NCBI RefSeq assembly: GCF_002368295.1
Contig: NZ_AP018248.1
Span: 4,930,500 to 4,994,499 of the forward strand
Origin: Tolypothrix tenuis PCC 7101
Lineage (GTDB): Bacteria; Cyanobacteriota; Cyanobacteriia; Cyanobacteriales; Nostocaceae
Direction of reading: 5' to 3'
DNA: 64,000 nt
The first letter of the stretch is position 1; every line of letters begins with the position of its first letter. Of this stretch, positions 32,839 through 41,512 are shown piece after piece. The notes beneath the pieces are model-generated. The model had not been told where the DNA came from, did no database searches, and worked only from the letters and a program-made list of their open reading frames with translations. The position numbers and the translations under genes are program-made.

Positions 32839-33456
32839 ACTAAAAACTAACTAAAATAAATATTTAAGAAGTAGTAATTACTACCAATTTTGGAAAAATC
32901 GATATTTAATGTATTTCAAGATGCAACAATTCAAATTTTTAAATTTTTAACTATTGAAGGCTGGAAAATATTATGTTGATTCATAGTTTACTTTATGTTT
33001 GCATTCAATATTGATTGCCTCCAAATCTGGCTGATTGGAGCAAGAAAGATGTGGGCAAGTGAATGAATTAATCACTTCCCGCATCAGCATTTACTGGTGT
33101 ATATCAATATATGCGTAATTTTTCGGATAAATTTATAGTACCAGCATTGTTGGTAAAAATCAACCAGACTAAGTCTTCAAATCCTAACTTTATTAAACCT
33201 TTATGCTCTTTAAATTTCTAAATATCAGGGCATGAGCAATCAGCGATCGCCTCAACATCATAGCCATTAATACTAGTATTATTACCAACCCAATAGCGCC
33301 ATTTAGTTGGTAATCAAGAGAGATTAAAAATTGCTATATTAAGCAGGGTAAAGGAAAAGGGGAAAAGGTAAAGGTTTTTCTCTTAACCTTTCCCTGTTTC
33401 CCTTAGAAATCTTACATATTGAGTTTAATCACGCTGACTCTACAAAACTTGCCTAG
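32839..33456. other. Upstream region of the TonB receptor
   Basis: 618 non-coding bases with operator site C, a second more widely spaced pair TTACCAAC...GTTGGTAA (33282-33313) and AAAGG/CCTTT-type repeats near 33340-33400. No gene was recognised. Confidence 0.4.
33136..33158. promoter_or_regulatory. TTACCAA operator, site C (upstream of TonB receptor)
   Basis: TAGTACCAG-CATTG-TTGGTAAAA, an imperfect copy of the 23-base inverted repeat. It shares AAATTTATAG immediately upstream with site A. It lies ~300 bases upstream of the receptor start. Confidence 0.5.
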
Positions 33457-34662
33457 TTACAATGTGTTTTGATTAGCAATTGGTTCAGAGACACTGGTAG
33501 AAGTATCACCTTGCAACTTCACCCAGAGGAAGAAAGGAATAGCTAGTAGCTGTGTAGCGCTAGAAAATACCACGAGTGAGGTCATAGAATGATCGTAGAG
33601 AATCCCCATGACAGCGCTACCAATAAACCAGGATAAACCATAGCCTGTGCTGAAAACGCCATAAGCTGTAGCGCGTTTGTGCTTAGGAACCATCCCAGCG
33701 ATCGCAGCCTTGAGGATTGATTCTTGCGCTCCCATACCTATACCCCAAAATGCCATGCCTAAAAGCGCCAGATTGGTATCGCCAAAAAAGACTAAGGGTG
33801 CAAATAAAGCTGAAAATAAAGCTGCAAACATCAGCATAGAAATACCAATACGATCAAATAAATAACCAAAAATAAAAGCGGCGATCGCATCAACTCCCAT
33901 TGCTACAGCATAAAATATAGGGATTGTCTGCCCAGAAGCAATTCCCGCCTTTTGAAAATGAAAAGCTATCAGGGGAAAATCGGCATAGCCAGCAGCAATA
34001 ATCGCTACAGCACCGAGATAAATCCAAAAAATTCGGGGTAGTTTTTCTCCTTGATTTTCTACAGTTTCTACTTCCAAATCGCTGGGATTTGGGTAAATAA
34101 TTTGCAAAACCACTAACACAAGTAATCCTAGTACCGCAGGTACAACCAAAATTGCAAAGCTATTGCGATACTCTCCCTGAAAATAAAGCATTGCGGCTAC
34201 AGCCAAAGGCCCCATGACTGCACCTGTTTGATCCATTGCTTCATGCAGTCCAAAGCCGAAACCTCTACCGATTTGGCTTGCACCGTGAGAAAGTAGCGCA
34301 TCTCGTGGTGGAGTCCGAATTGCTTTACCTGTACGTTCCGCCATCATCAAACCTGCGGCGGCTTCCCACCTCCCAGTTAAGGCTAAAAGTGGTATAACTG
34401 CGGTGTTTAAAATGTAACCTAATGTTGTGATTCCCCAGTATTTGCCTGTATGGTCGCTGATATAGCCAATAGCCAGACGCAAGCCATAACCGATCAATTC
34501 TCCAAAACCAGCTACAAGACCAACTACAGTGCCGCTAGCTCCCAAAACTTCTAAGTAAGCCCCTGTAATACTACGCGCACCTTCATAAGTTGCATCAGCA
34601 CAGAGGCTAACCAATCCCAATAAAATTACAAACTTCAAAGCGCCTGTTTTCTGGGGCATCAT
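33457..34662 (-). CDS. Major facilitator superfamily transporter
   Basis: A 401-residue MFS protein with about twelve helices, an N-terminal LCADATYEGARSITGAYLEV motif, and an intracellular loop YISDHTGKYWG. Repeated glycines (GYGLSWFIG, GIGMGAQES) fit the superfamily. The substrate is unknown. It lies between the modBC genes and the TonB receptor on the same strand, but with 618 bases before the receptor, so it is probably its own unit. Export of a metallophore that the receptor recovers is a possible reading of the context and no more. Confidence 0.78.
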   Translation of the reverse strand: MMPQKTGALKFVILLGLVSLCADATYEGARSITGAYLEVLGASGTVVGLVAGFGELIGYGLRLAIGYISDHTGKYWGITTLGYILNTAVIPLLALTGRWEAAAGLMMAERTGKAIRTPPRDALLSHGASQIGRGFGFGLHEAMDQTGAVMGPLAVAAMLYFQGEYRNSFAILVVPAVLGLLVLVVLQIIYPNPSDLEVETVENQGEKLPRIFWIYLGAVAIIAAGYADFPLIAFHFQKAGIASGQTIPIFYAVAMGVDAIAAFIFGYLFDRIGISMLMFAALFSALFAPLVFFGDTNLALLGMAFWGIGMGAQESILKAAIAGMVPKHKRATAYGVFSTGYGLSWFIGSAVMGILYDHSMTSLVVFSSATQLLAIPFFLWVKLQGDTSTSVSEPIANQNTL

Positions 34663-34838
34663 CTGTCAATCTATAAATTTATGTTGTGCTATTAATACAC
34701 AGATTTCTAGAAAAAATCAGTAGACTTTGAAATTTGAATTATAAAATTCCAGCAATTATTCCAATTCTTCAAAATTCAGCAACAAATTAAAGCTTGCAAA
34801 TCCTTGTAATATCTGGCTTTTCTAATTTTGAACTGGGA

Positions 34839-36653
34839 TTACTCCATCAAAATTAACTGCAGGAGATCTAGACGCAAATACCAAGGAAAAGGTTGATCTT
34901 TCATGGTTGCCCATTTTTCTTTGAAAACTTCTGCTTGCAAATGGTAGTCTTGGGGATTATTAGCAGCAGAATGTAGTTTTAAAAATAAAGTCATGCGATG
35001 GGGTGTTTCACTAGTGCTGGCTAGCCAACAAGGAAAGGTATTTTCCTGGTTGGGGTCGTTAGTAAAGCTGATGTGATGGGCACGAATACCAACATGGGTG
35101 ATGTTGTCAGGAATTGCTTCCATAATTTGGATCTGACAACCCCAATCACTAGCTTCAATCAAACCAGATCGTACAAACTGCGCCACAGAAAAGTTCTTAC
35201 AACCAGTAATTCGAGCAACACCCATAGTTCTAGGATGCTCAAAAATCTCGTATTTAGAACCATATTGAACAGTTCGACCATGTTCTAAAACCAATAAATT
35301 TGGGCAAACTCGGTAAGCTTCTTCCATATTATGGGTGACAAACAAAGATACACCGTTGTAATCAGCTAGAGTCTCAGTCATTTGCTGTTCTAGTTGACTC
35401 CGCAGGTGAGTATCAAGTGCGGAAAAAGGCTCATCTAAAAGCAAGGCTTCTGGTTGAGAGGCTAATGCTCTAGCTAAAGCTACACGTTGTTGCTGACCTC
35501 CGGAAAGTTGGTGCGGGTAGCGATCGCCTAATCCTTGCAACTGCATTGCTAGTAATTGCTCTTCTACTTGTACCCGGATACTGCCCTTAGATAGCCCCTT
35601 GGGTAAGCCAAACGCAATATTTTGTGCCACAGTCATGTGGGGGAACAGCGCATAATTTTGTACTAAAAAACCGATACGGCGATCGCGGCTTGGTAGATTA
35701 ATTCTTTGTTCAGAATCAAACAGTACTTTGCCATTGAGCACAATACGTCCTCTGGTTGGTGTTTCTATCCCGGCTATGCAGCGCAGAATCATACTTTTAC
35801 CTGCTCCTGAACCTCCCAACAATCCCAAGGGTTGCTCGTCGCTATTAAAGGCAACTTCAAGATGAAAACTCGGCAGTGTTTTTGCGATATCTACACTTAG
35901 TCTTACGCTTGAGGATATTGTTGGCACAAAAGATGATTCATGTGCTTGTGTGTTTTGTTTCCGTACTCTTGTTTCCCTGTTTCTGTTTCTCCCTTTCTCT
36001 CTCGATTCCTGCCAGAAGTTGACAGCAATAATTCCTGATAGAGAAATCACCATAATTACAATCGACCAAAACCAGGCTTCATCCATTGCTCCGGCTTCCA
36101 CAGCAAAATAAATTGCCATTGGAATTGTTTGCGTTTGTCCAGGAATGTTACCAGCCAGCATCAACGTTGCACCGAATTCACCCAAAGCGCGAGCAAAAGC
36201 AAGAGTTGTCGCTGCTAAAATTCCCGGCAGTGCTAAAGGTAAACTAATGCGCCAAAAAATTGTGGACTCGGTTGCTCCCAGAGTTCTGGCTACCCGCAAC
36301 AGATTATTATCAATTTGCTCAAAAGCCCCTAATGCTGTTTTATACATTAATGGGAAGGAAACGACTGTCGCTGCGATCGCTGCACCATACCAAGTAAAAA
36401 CAATGCTAAAGTCAAACGGCTGCATGAGTTTCCCCACAGGCCCATTCTTCCCGAAAAATATCAATAACAAAAAGCCAACAACTGTAGGCGGCAAAATCAA
36501 TGGTGCAACAAAGATACCCTCAACCAATGATTTTGCCTTGCCCCGATAGCCCAGCATCCAATAAGCAGCAACAATACCCAAGAAGAAGGTAATAAATGTA
36601 GCTAGTAATGAAGTTTTTAGTGATATCCACAGGGGCGATAAATCCGATGCCAT
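34839..36653 (-). CDS. modBC: Molybdate ABC transporter, fused permease-ATPase
   Basis: A 604-residue fusion. Residues 1-220 are the ModB permease (LVEGIFVAPLILPPTVVGFL; EAA loop ARTLGATESTIFWRISLPLA). Residues ~245-604 are the ModC ATPase with Walker A GGSGAGKS, signature LSGGQQQRVALARALA and Walker B LLLDEPFSALD, plus a C-terminal regulatory part. Fused ModBC is known in Anabaena variabilis. It imports molybdate with ModA, whose gene lies 87 bases upstream but is interrupted here. If ModA is not made, this transporter may be inactive unless another binding protein serves it. Confidence 0.92.
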   Translation of the reverse strand: MASDLSPLWISLKTSLLATFITFFLGIVAAYWMLGYRGKAKSLVEGIFVAPLILPPTVVGFLLLIFFGKNGPVGKLMQPFDFSIVFTWYGAAIAATVVSFPLMYKTALGAFEQIDNNLLRVARTLGATESTIFWRISLPLALPGILAATTLAFARALGEFGATLMLAGNIPGQTQTIPMAIYFAVEAGAMDEAWFWSIVIMVISLSGIIAVNFWQESREKGRNRNRETRVRKQNTQAHESSFVPTISSSVRLSVDIAKTLPSFHLEVAFNSDEQPLGLLGGSGAGKSMILRCIAGIETPTRGRIVLNGKVLFDSEQRINLPSRDRRIGFLVQNYALFPHMTVAQNIAFGLPKGLSKGSIRVQVEEQLLAMQLQGLGDRYPHQLSGGQQQRVALARALASQPEALLLDEPFSALDTHLRSQLEQQMTETLADYNGVSLFVTHNMEEAYRVCPNLLVLEHGRTVQYGSKYEIFEHPRTMGVARITGCKNFSVAQFVRSGLIEASDWGCQIQIMEAIPDNITHVGIRAHHISFTNDPNQENTFPCWLASTSETPHRMTLFLKLHSAANNPQDYHLQAEVFKEKWATMKDQPFPWYLRLDLLQLILME

Positions 36654-36740
36654 AGTTTTTTGGTGAAGAAGGTACGAAATTAGGGCTAGTTTGAATCGTG
36701 TGTTTTACGCTTAAAAACAGCCCTGTCAAAATTTCTCTTG

Positions 36741-37562
36741 TTAACTACCAGCTACTGTAAAACCTTGTTTTTCAAACACTCTTTTGGCTTCATTGCCTGA
36801 TAAAAATTGCACAAAATCCTGAGCAGCATCGACATTTTTACTGCTTTTAAGTACTGCAATGGGATAGACGATAGGAGAATGAGTGTTTTCGGATGCAGTG
36901 GCGACAATTTTGACTTTTGGTGTACTTTTGGCATCTGAGAAGTAGACCAGCCCCGCATCAGCATTGCTTGATTCTACATAATTAAGAGCTTGGCGAACGT
37001 CTTTTGCGTAAACTGCTTTGCCTTTAACTTGGTCAAGAATTTTTAATGAAGTTAAAACTTGTTGGGCGTATTGTCCAGCCGGGACACTTTTGGGTTCACC
37101 GAGAGCGATTTTCTTAATGCTTGGTGAAGCTAAGTCTTTGAAATCAGTGACAACTGTCGAATTTTGGGGTGCAATCAACACTATTTGATTTTTCAGCAAG
37201 TCCTTGCGAGTGCCATCGACCAATAAACCTTTTTGCTGTAAAGCATCTATCTGTTTAGTTGCAGCTTAGATAAAAACGTCAACGCCTGCACCTTGTTCAA
37301 TTTGTTGTTGCAAAGCTCCCGATGAACCAAAATTGTATGTCAAATTGACATTTGGCTTTTGTTTGCTGTAAAGAGGCTTGATTTCATCCATTGCATCTTT
37401 GAGGCTAGCAGCGGCTGATATCGTCAAACTTGCTGTTGGCGCTGCTGGGCTAGTAGTTGAGGATAAGTTCTGTGTCTTTGTTGGGCTACAGCCCACAATG
37501 AGTATGAACGAAATTAATACCCAACTCGCAAAAGTCACAATGGGTTTATTAATCATTTGCAC
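36741..37562 (-). pseudogene. modA: Molybdate-binding protein ModA interrupted by an in-frame stop
   Basis: Two fragments of one ModA lie in the same frame. The N-terminal 98 residues (lipoprotein-type signal FILIVGCSPT, then LTISAAASLKDAMDEIKPLY) end ...GVDVFI at a TAA (37266-37268). The frame then resumes AATKQIDALQQKG and continues ~174 residues to 36741. ModA proteins usually read VFISAATKQ here, so one Ser codon (for example TCA) has become TAA. Total length of 273 codons is normal. This is a single nonsense change in an otherwise intact gene: a fresh mutation, a sequencing error, or rare read-through. A TTG at 37223 could restart only a truncated protein without a signal peptide. Confidence 0.88.
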
Positions 37563-37609
37563 TCCTCAAGCGTTCTTTCTTAATTCATAATTTACCAACC
37601 TATGAGCCT

Positions 37610-37632
37610 ATAAGCCAAAAAAATTGGTAAAA
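37610..37632. promoter_or_regulatory. TTACCAA operator, site D (modA promoter)
   Basis: On the minus strand TTTTACCAA-TTTTT-TTGGCTTAT, 48 bases upstream of modA. A further palindrome ATTGGTAATATAACCAAT lies at 37667-37684 and a half site TTTACCAAC at 37591-37599. This spacing fits a repressor controlling modA-modBC. Confidence 0.65.
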
Positions 37633-38346
37633 GAATTACAGCTTGTTTGAGTTGATGACTAAAATTATTGGTAATATAACCAATCTGACGATAACTTTCT
37701 TCCTTGTCAGCCGATCAAGAGATTCCAGGGCATCTTTACTCTTGAGTTCATTGCCCTGCCACATCGTTGTAGCCTTTATTAGCCGTAGCAGAGATAATCC
37801 ATAATGCTAGGATATCGAAGCTTATCAACTTAGCTCCATAATTGGAGTTATAGCTTGTTATTCTTTTGCACCCAATACTGGAATACCAACTTTGTTATAT
37901 CACTATTACTGGAATACCAACTTTGTTGTATAATTTATGCTGTGCATTTTTTGTTAACTATTTGGTAAACCATTCACAATTAACGCTTCAGGCAATTTTT
38001 CCACAAGCGTCTCTATCTGCTGTATTGATGCCTGGAACTGTTAAAACTATTTTTTTATAGAGCGTAGTCTGTTCTTTTCTCAATTTTTTCTTCAGGACTT
38101 ACTATGCTAAATCCCATTTGCAATAACTATGAAACTATTGCTACACCATAAAAATGAACATTATTTAATAACATTAGGACTTACGCAACTGGCACAAAGA
38201 ACGGGGGGAAGTGCGAAAGCGCACAAAAACTTAATTCAAACTAAATAGCCTATATTTTTAACATTTATACCGTTTATTTAAGCTTAAATTATTCCTCTTT
38301 TGGCTTACGCCTGAAGAGAACTGAAGGTATTCAGAAGCAATCAACC
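37633..38346. other. Gap between the mod genes and the plasmid-like module
   Basis: About 700 bases containing the palindrome at 37667-37684, a 25-base direct repeat at 37876-37900 and 37907-37931 (ACTGGAATACCAACTTTGTT), and an AGGACTTACGCAACTGGCAC repeat near 38167. A 64-residue frame over the direct repeats is not a convincing gene. If the right part is an integrated element, one end could lie here, but no attachment site is recognisable. Confidence 0.4.
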
Positions 38347-38592
38347 ATGATTCAGGCAATAGATTTTGAACAAACATTTGTGACCCATCTCGAAAGCTTC
38401 ATGGGTAAAGCAGATAAGTTCATCAAGGTTTATTATACGGGTATAAGTGAAGAAATCCATTTTCAAGAAATTATGCTAGCAGTGAAAAATCTCGCACTTG
38501 ATGCAGATTTACAACAAATAGAAGCTGAGTATCAGATGTGCAGCGAAAGAAGAGATTTAATAGCTGACTGCGATGATTCAGCTTGGTGGTAG
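38347..38592 (+). CDS. Small acidic hypothetical protein
   Basis: An 81-residue acidic protein with no recognised family. It starts MIQAIDFEQTFVTHLESFMG and ends ADCDDSAWW. It is the first of a row of small plus-strand genes at the left of the plasmid-like module, each with its own start and spaced by 100-250 bases. Function unknown. Confidence 0.5.
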   Translation: MIQAIDFEQTFVTHLESFMGKADKFIKVYYTGISEEIHFQEIMLAVKNLALDADLQQIEAEYQMCSERRDLIADCDDSAWW

Positions 38593-38748
38593 CACGTTCC
38601 AATTGCAGGCTGAAATTCTTAACTATATTAAGTTGAATTTAGTAAATCGAAAGTCGGAATTTTCAAAACAGTTCTGACTTTCGATTTGCTACTTCTCTTA
38701 AGACATTGGCTTACGCCATTTGGTTAATGAAGTTTACAGAGATTCTAT

Positions 38749-39138
38749 ATGCCATCACGCAAATCTTCTACCCCTACCCTTCAACCAATAGATGGTTCAA
38801 TATTAGGTGAGTATGCCGTTAGCAACTACTCGGAGCGTGTCTACTCAAAAGTTTACTATTCTATCCGTTCTCTTTGTGGACTTGTTGCCAAACGAACGCT
38901 CAAAGAAACTTTTGATTGGGATGAATTTAAAGAACGGTTTACTAATGATTTTGGTAATGTTGTAGAAAACCGATACACTCTAGAGCAACTTCTTGAATAT
39001 GCAAATCGCAAATTTGGTAAAAGCCTTGAAGATTTGATAGTTCAAAATCAAATATCTTGGCAACGTAGACAAGAATATGCCGAGCGCAATCAGATGCATT
39101 ACCAATCAGAGACGATTGAAGATAGCACTCACTACTAA
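38749..39138 (+). CDS. Hypothetical protein of the plasmid-like module
   Basis: A 129-residue soluble protein without a known family, mixed charge, aromatic-rich in the middle (YSERVYSKVYYSIRSLCGLV). Such proteins are typical cargo of cyanobacterial plasmids. It is followed by a hairpin (CCTCCAGT...ACTGGAGG, about 39168-39196) that probably terminates it. Confidence 0.5.
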   Translation: MPSRKSSTPTLQPIDGSILGEYAVSNYSERVYSKVYYSIRSLCGLVAKRTLKETFDWDEFKERFTNDFGNVVENRYTLEQLLEYANRKFGKSLEDLIVQNQISWQRRQEYAERNQMHYQSETIEDSTHY

Positions 39139-39327
39139 TCACAATAATCCATATTAGCAATTTCAAATCCTCCAGTATCATTCCCGACTGGAGGATTTTT
39201 ATTAAAAGCGATTTATCTCCTCAACTCATCGCTTTTAATCAGTAGACTTTTGTGGCTATCTGTCTACGGAATTACTCGCTTCACAACTTGCCAACTCATC
39301 AATATTCAACTATCTGCTGTTACCAAT

Positions 39328-40059
39328 ATGCTACAGAACAGCTATATTGTTTGGTCAGGAGCTTCTTTGATTGACAGTTCTGCGATCGCCCTGATTTTGA
39401 CCGGATTTGTTTACCCTACATCTAATCGCAAAACTGGAAGATTGATTCAATCTTGGATTTTGCAGCAAGAATTTGTGCCGACAGAAGCAGCAAAAAATGG
39501 TTTAGACCAAGGTATTTGTGGGAACTGTCCCTTGAAATTAAGTCAAAGCGGTAGCTGCTACGTTAATCTGTTGCCCATCAACAATATTTACCGCAAGTAT
39601 AAAACCGGAACTTATCCGAAACTGGGTACAAATGAAATAGAAGTATTAAAACGATATCGCTATCCGGTGAGAATTGGCTCTTATGGAGACCCAACAGCAG
39701 TACCAATAGAGGTGTGGGAGCCAATCATTTTAGCATCGAAAAAATACACTGGTTACACGCACCAATGGCGAGTGTGCGATCGCCGTTGGCAGAAATATTT
39801 AATGGCTTCGGTACAAAGTCAAGCTGAAGCGGAGTTAGCCCAAATGCAGGGTTGGAGGACTTTCAGAATCATCGCTCCTGATGCTCCTTTGAGCCAAGGC
39901 GAAGTTATATGCCGCCATACCGAAGATGATAGAATTCAATGCGAAACTTGCTTATTGTGCGACGGTGCATCCTCAAAACCGAATGTAGCCGATCCCGTTC
40001 ACGGTTTAAATTGGAAAATCTCGAATTTTCTCAAATACACCAAATCAGTATCAATTTAA
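39328..40059 (+). CDS. Cysteine-containing hypothetical protein (phage/plasmid type)
   Basis: A 243-residue protein. The frame opens at 39250 but the better start is ATG 39328 (MLQNSYIVWSGASLIDSSAI). Paired cysteines (GICGNCPLK, CETCLLC) suggest a metal site. SYGDPTAVPIEVWEPI and a WRVCDRRW motif are shared with proteins found in phages and plasmids, as I recall, but no function is known. It is the longest of the left plus-strand genes of the module. Confidence 0.55.
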   Translation: MLQNSYIVWSGASLIDSSAIALILTGFVYPTSNRKTGRLIQSWILQQEFVPTEAAKNGLDQGICGNCPLKLSQSGSCYVNLLPINNIYRKYKTGTYPKLGTNEIEVLKRYRYPVRIGSYGDPTAVPIEVWEPIILASKKYTGYTHQWRVCDRRWQKYLMASVQSQAEAELAQMQGWRTFRIIAPDAPLSQGEVICRHTEDDRIQCETCLLCDGASSKPNVADPVHGLNWKISNFLKYTKSVSI

Positions 40060-40096
40060 TTGCAGGAACTCTTATCTGTCTTGTCAAAATTATCAG

Positions 40097-40225
40097 ATTC
40101 AGAATTCAGAAGACCGAAGTCAGGAGTCAGAAGAGTTTAAGAATTAGGAAAACATAAGTTACGAAATATACTGTATTCCTGATAAATTCTGACTTCTTAC
40201 TCCTGAATTCTGAATCCTTATATAC
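40097..40225. repeat. Inverted short-tandem-repeat region
   Basis: AGATTCAGAATTCAG and its approximate inverse CTGAATTCTGAATCC flank ~100 bases and could fold into a long imperfect hairpin. It is repeat-derived intergenic DNA and no gene was seen. Confidence 0.55.
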
Positions 40226-40270
40226 AGCCTTACGGCAAGAGAATTTAGAACAGAATGTCAGGTGCTACCG

Positions 40271-40570
40271 ATGGCAGAAGTATTAGCTAAACCACAATTT
40301 CAAATATTCACTCACATAAAAACGGGAGCGAAAGTAGGAAGAATTTATTTTCCGGCTTTGTTTCTGGCTGAGTTTCACGCCATTGTCTTCCAATGGTTGC
40401 AAAGGCAAGAAATTATTTTCGATGAAAAAGACATCAAACAATATGGTGATGGCTCATTTCGAGTTTATTTTAGAACTAATAATTCACTTGAAAGCGAATA
40501 TTTTCAGTTAGTAAAGCCACTCACAATTCAAAAACAGCATAGTTATTTTGAAAATAACTTTCCTGATTAA
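40271..40570 (+). CDS. Hypothetical protein
   Basis: A 99-residue soluble protein with no recognised family, starting at ATG 40271 (MAEVLAKPQF). It shows an alternating strand-like pattern (FQIFTHIKTGAKVGRIYFPA). It lies between two other small plus-strand genes of the plasmid-like module. Function unknown. Confidence 0.45.
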   Translation: MAEVLAKPQFQIFTHIKTGAKVGRIYFPALFLAEFHAIVFQWLQRQEIIFDEKDIKQYGDGSFRVYFRTNNSLESEYFQLVKPLTIQKQHSYFENNFPD

Positions 40571-40640
40571 ACCTTGGAATAGACAAAGAAATTAGGTGCA
40601 ACCCAAATTCAGTAAACTCCGAATGCAGGAGAAATATTCC

Positions 40641-40910
40641 ATGCCATCAAACTATCGAAGCTTTCTGGGAAATCCTAACATCCAAGTTTCAACTCTTCCT
40701 AACTTTCAAACAAATTACCCAGCAAAGCCAGAACGAGAAACAATTAAGCATACGCTGATTGGCTCCAGTCAAGCTGTAATGGCAACAATTCGTATTTTGC
40801 ATCAACTCGGTTATGCAGATATAGGTGATTGGAGTCCCTTATTACCAACGAACAATCCTGGGGAAGTGATGAGCATTTTAATTAGGTCAATTAATGTGTA
40901 TTTGTCTTGA
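40641..40910 (+). CDS. Hypothetical protein
   Basis: An 89-residue protein placed at ATG 40641 (MPSNYRSFLG); the frame upstream to a GTG at 40596 is less likely. The C-terminal half (QAVMATIRILHQLGYADIGD) looks helical. Proteins of this sort occur on cyanobacterial plasmids, but no function is known. Confidence 0.45.
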   Translation: MPSNYRSFLGNPNIQVSTLPNFQTNYPAKPERETIKHTLIGSSQAVMATIRILHQLGYADIGDWSPLLPTNNPGEVMSILIRSINVYLS

Positions 40911-41044
40911 GTTGTAATAAATAGTATGCCCTCAATGGGGGTATTTTTTTTGATAGAGCATGAGTTTTCAACTGCAACCCCTCACGGGGAGAAGACTGTG
41001 AAAGACCAGCATCCGCTTCAAGCTGGATATCGGAGATAAAGCAA

Positions 41045-41512
41045 ATGGAAAATACTCAAGAATTTTTGAACGCTCTTATTATCGGGTTGATTTTAGCTTT
41101 TACAACGTTGATAACATTGAATTTATTTGTTGGTTTATGGGATTTATGGAAGCAATCGGGTAAGACTTCCTTTAGTAAAGCTGTACACTCCTTAACTCAC
41201 AAGCAAGAAGCCGAAAGAATAAATTCTCTTCCCTATCTCAAACCTGTAAGTAAGATAGTACAGATCAATACACAACTTGCTGATTCTATCGCTTCAAATA
41301 CAGCAAATAATGTTGATACAGAATCTCTAGCAGTTTTGATACAGCAGTTACCACAACCTCGTGTTCGTACCGCAGCAAGACGCTTGGGTATTCCAGACAA
41401 AATTGATGGACATTATCAGAGATTGGCAGTTTTGCGATCGTATTTACAAACCTTGTTATTGTCTCAACCAACAGAAGTAGCGCGGGTGTTGAATCAATTG
41501 AACGCTCAATAG
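41045..41512 (+). CDS. Membrane-anchored hypothetical protein
   Basis: A 155-residue protein with one N-terminal hydrophobic helix (FLNALIIGLILAFTTLITLN) and a soluble helical C-terminal part (VRTAARRLGIPDKIDGHYQR). GGAGA precedes the start. It converges with and overlaps the 818-residue gene by seven bases. No family is recognised. It could be an accessory of the transfer module. Confidence 0.5.
   Translation: MENTQEFLNALIIGLILAFTTLITLNLFVGLWDLWKQSGKTSFSKAVHSLTHKQEAERINSLPYLKPVSKIVQINTQLADSIASNTANNVDTESLAVLIQQLPQPRVRTAARRLGIPDKIDGHYQRLAVLRSYLQTLLLSQPTEVARVLNQLNAQ

Noticed and set aside
37866..38060. 64-residue frame upstream of the plasmid-like module
   Set aside because: It spans a 25-base direct repeat, giving repeated GIPTL-type residues; no ribosome-binding site or family.
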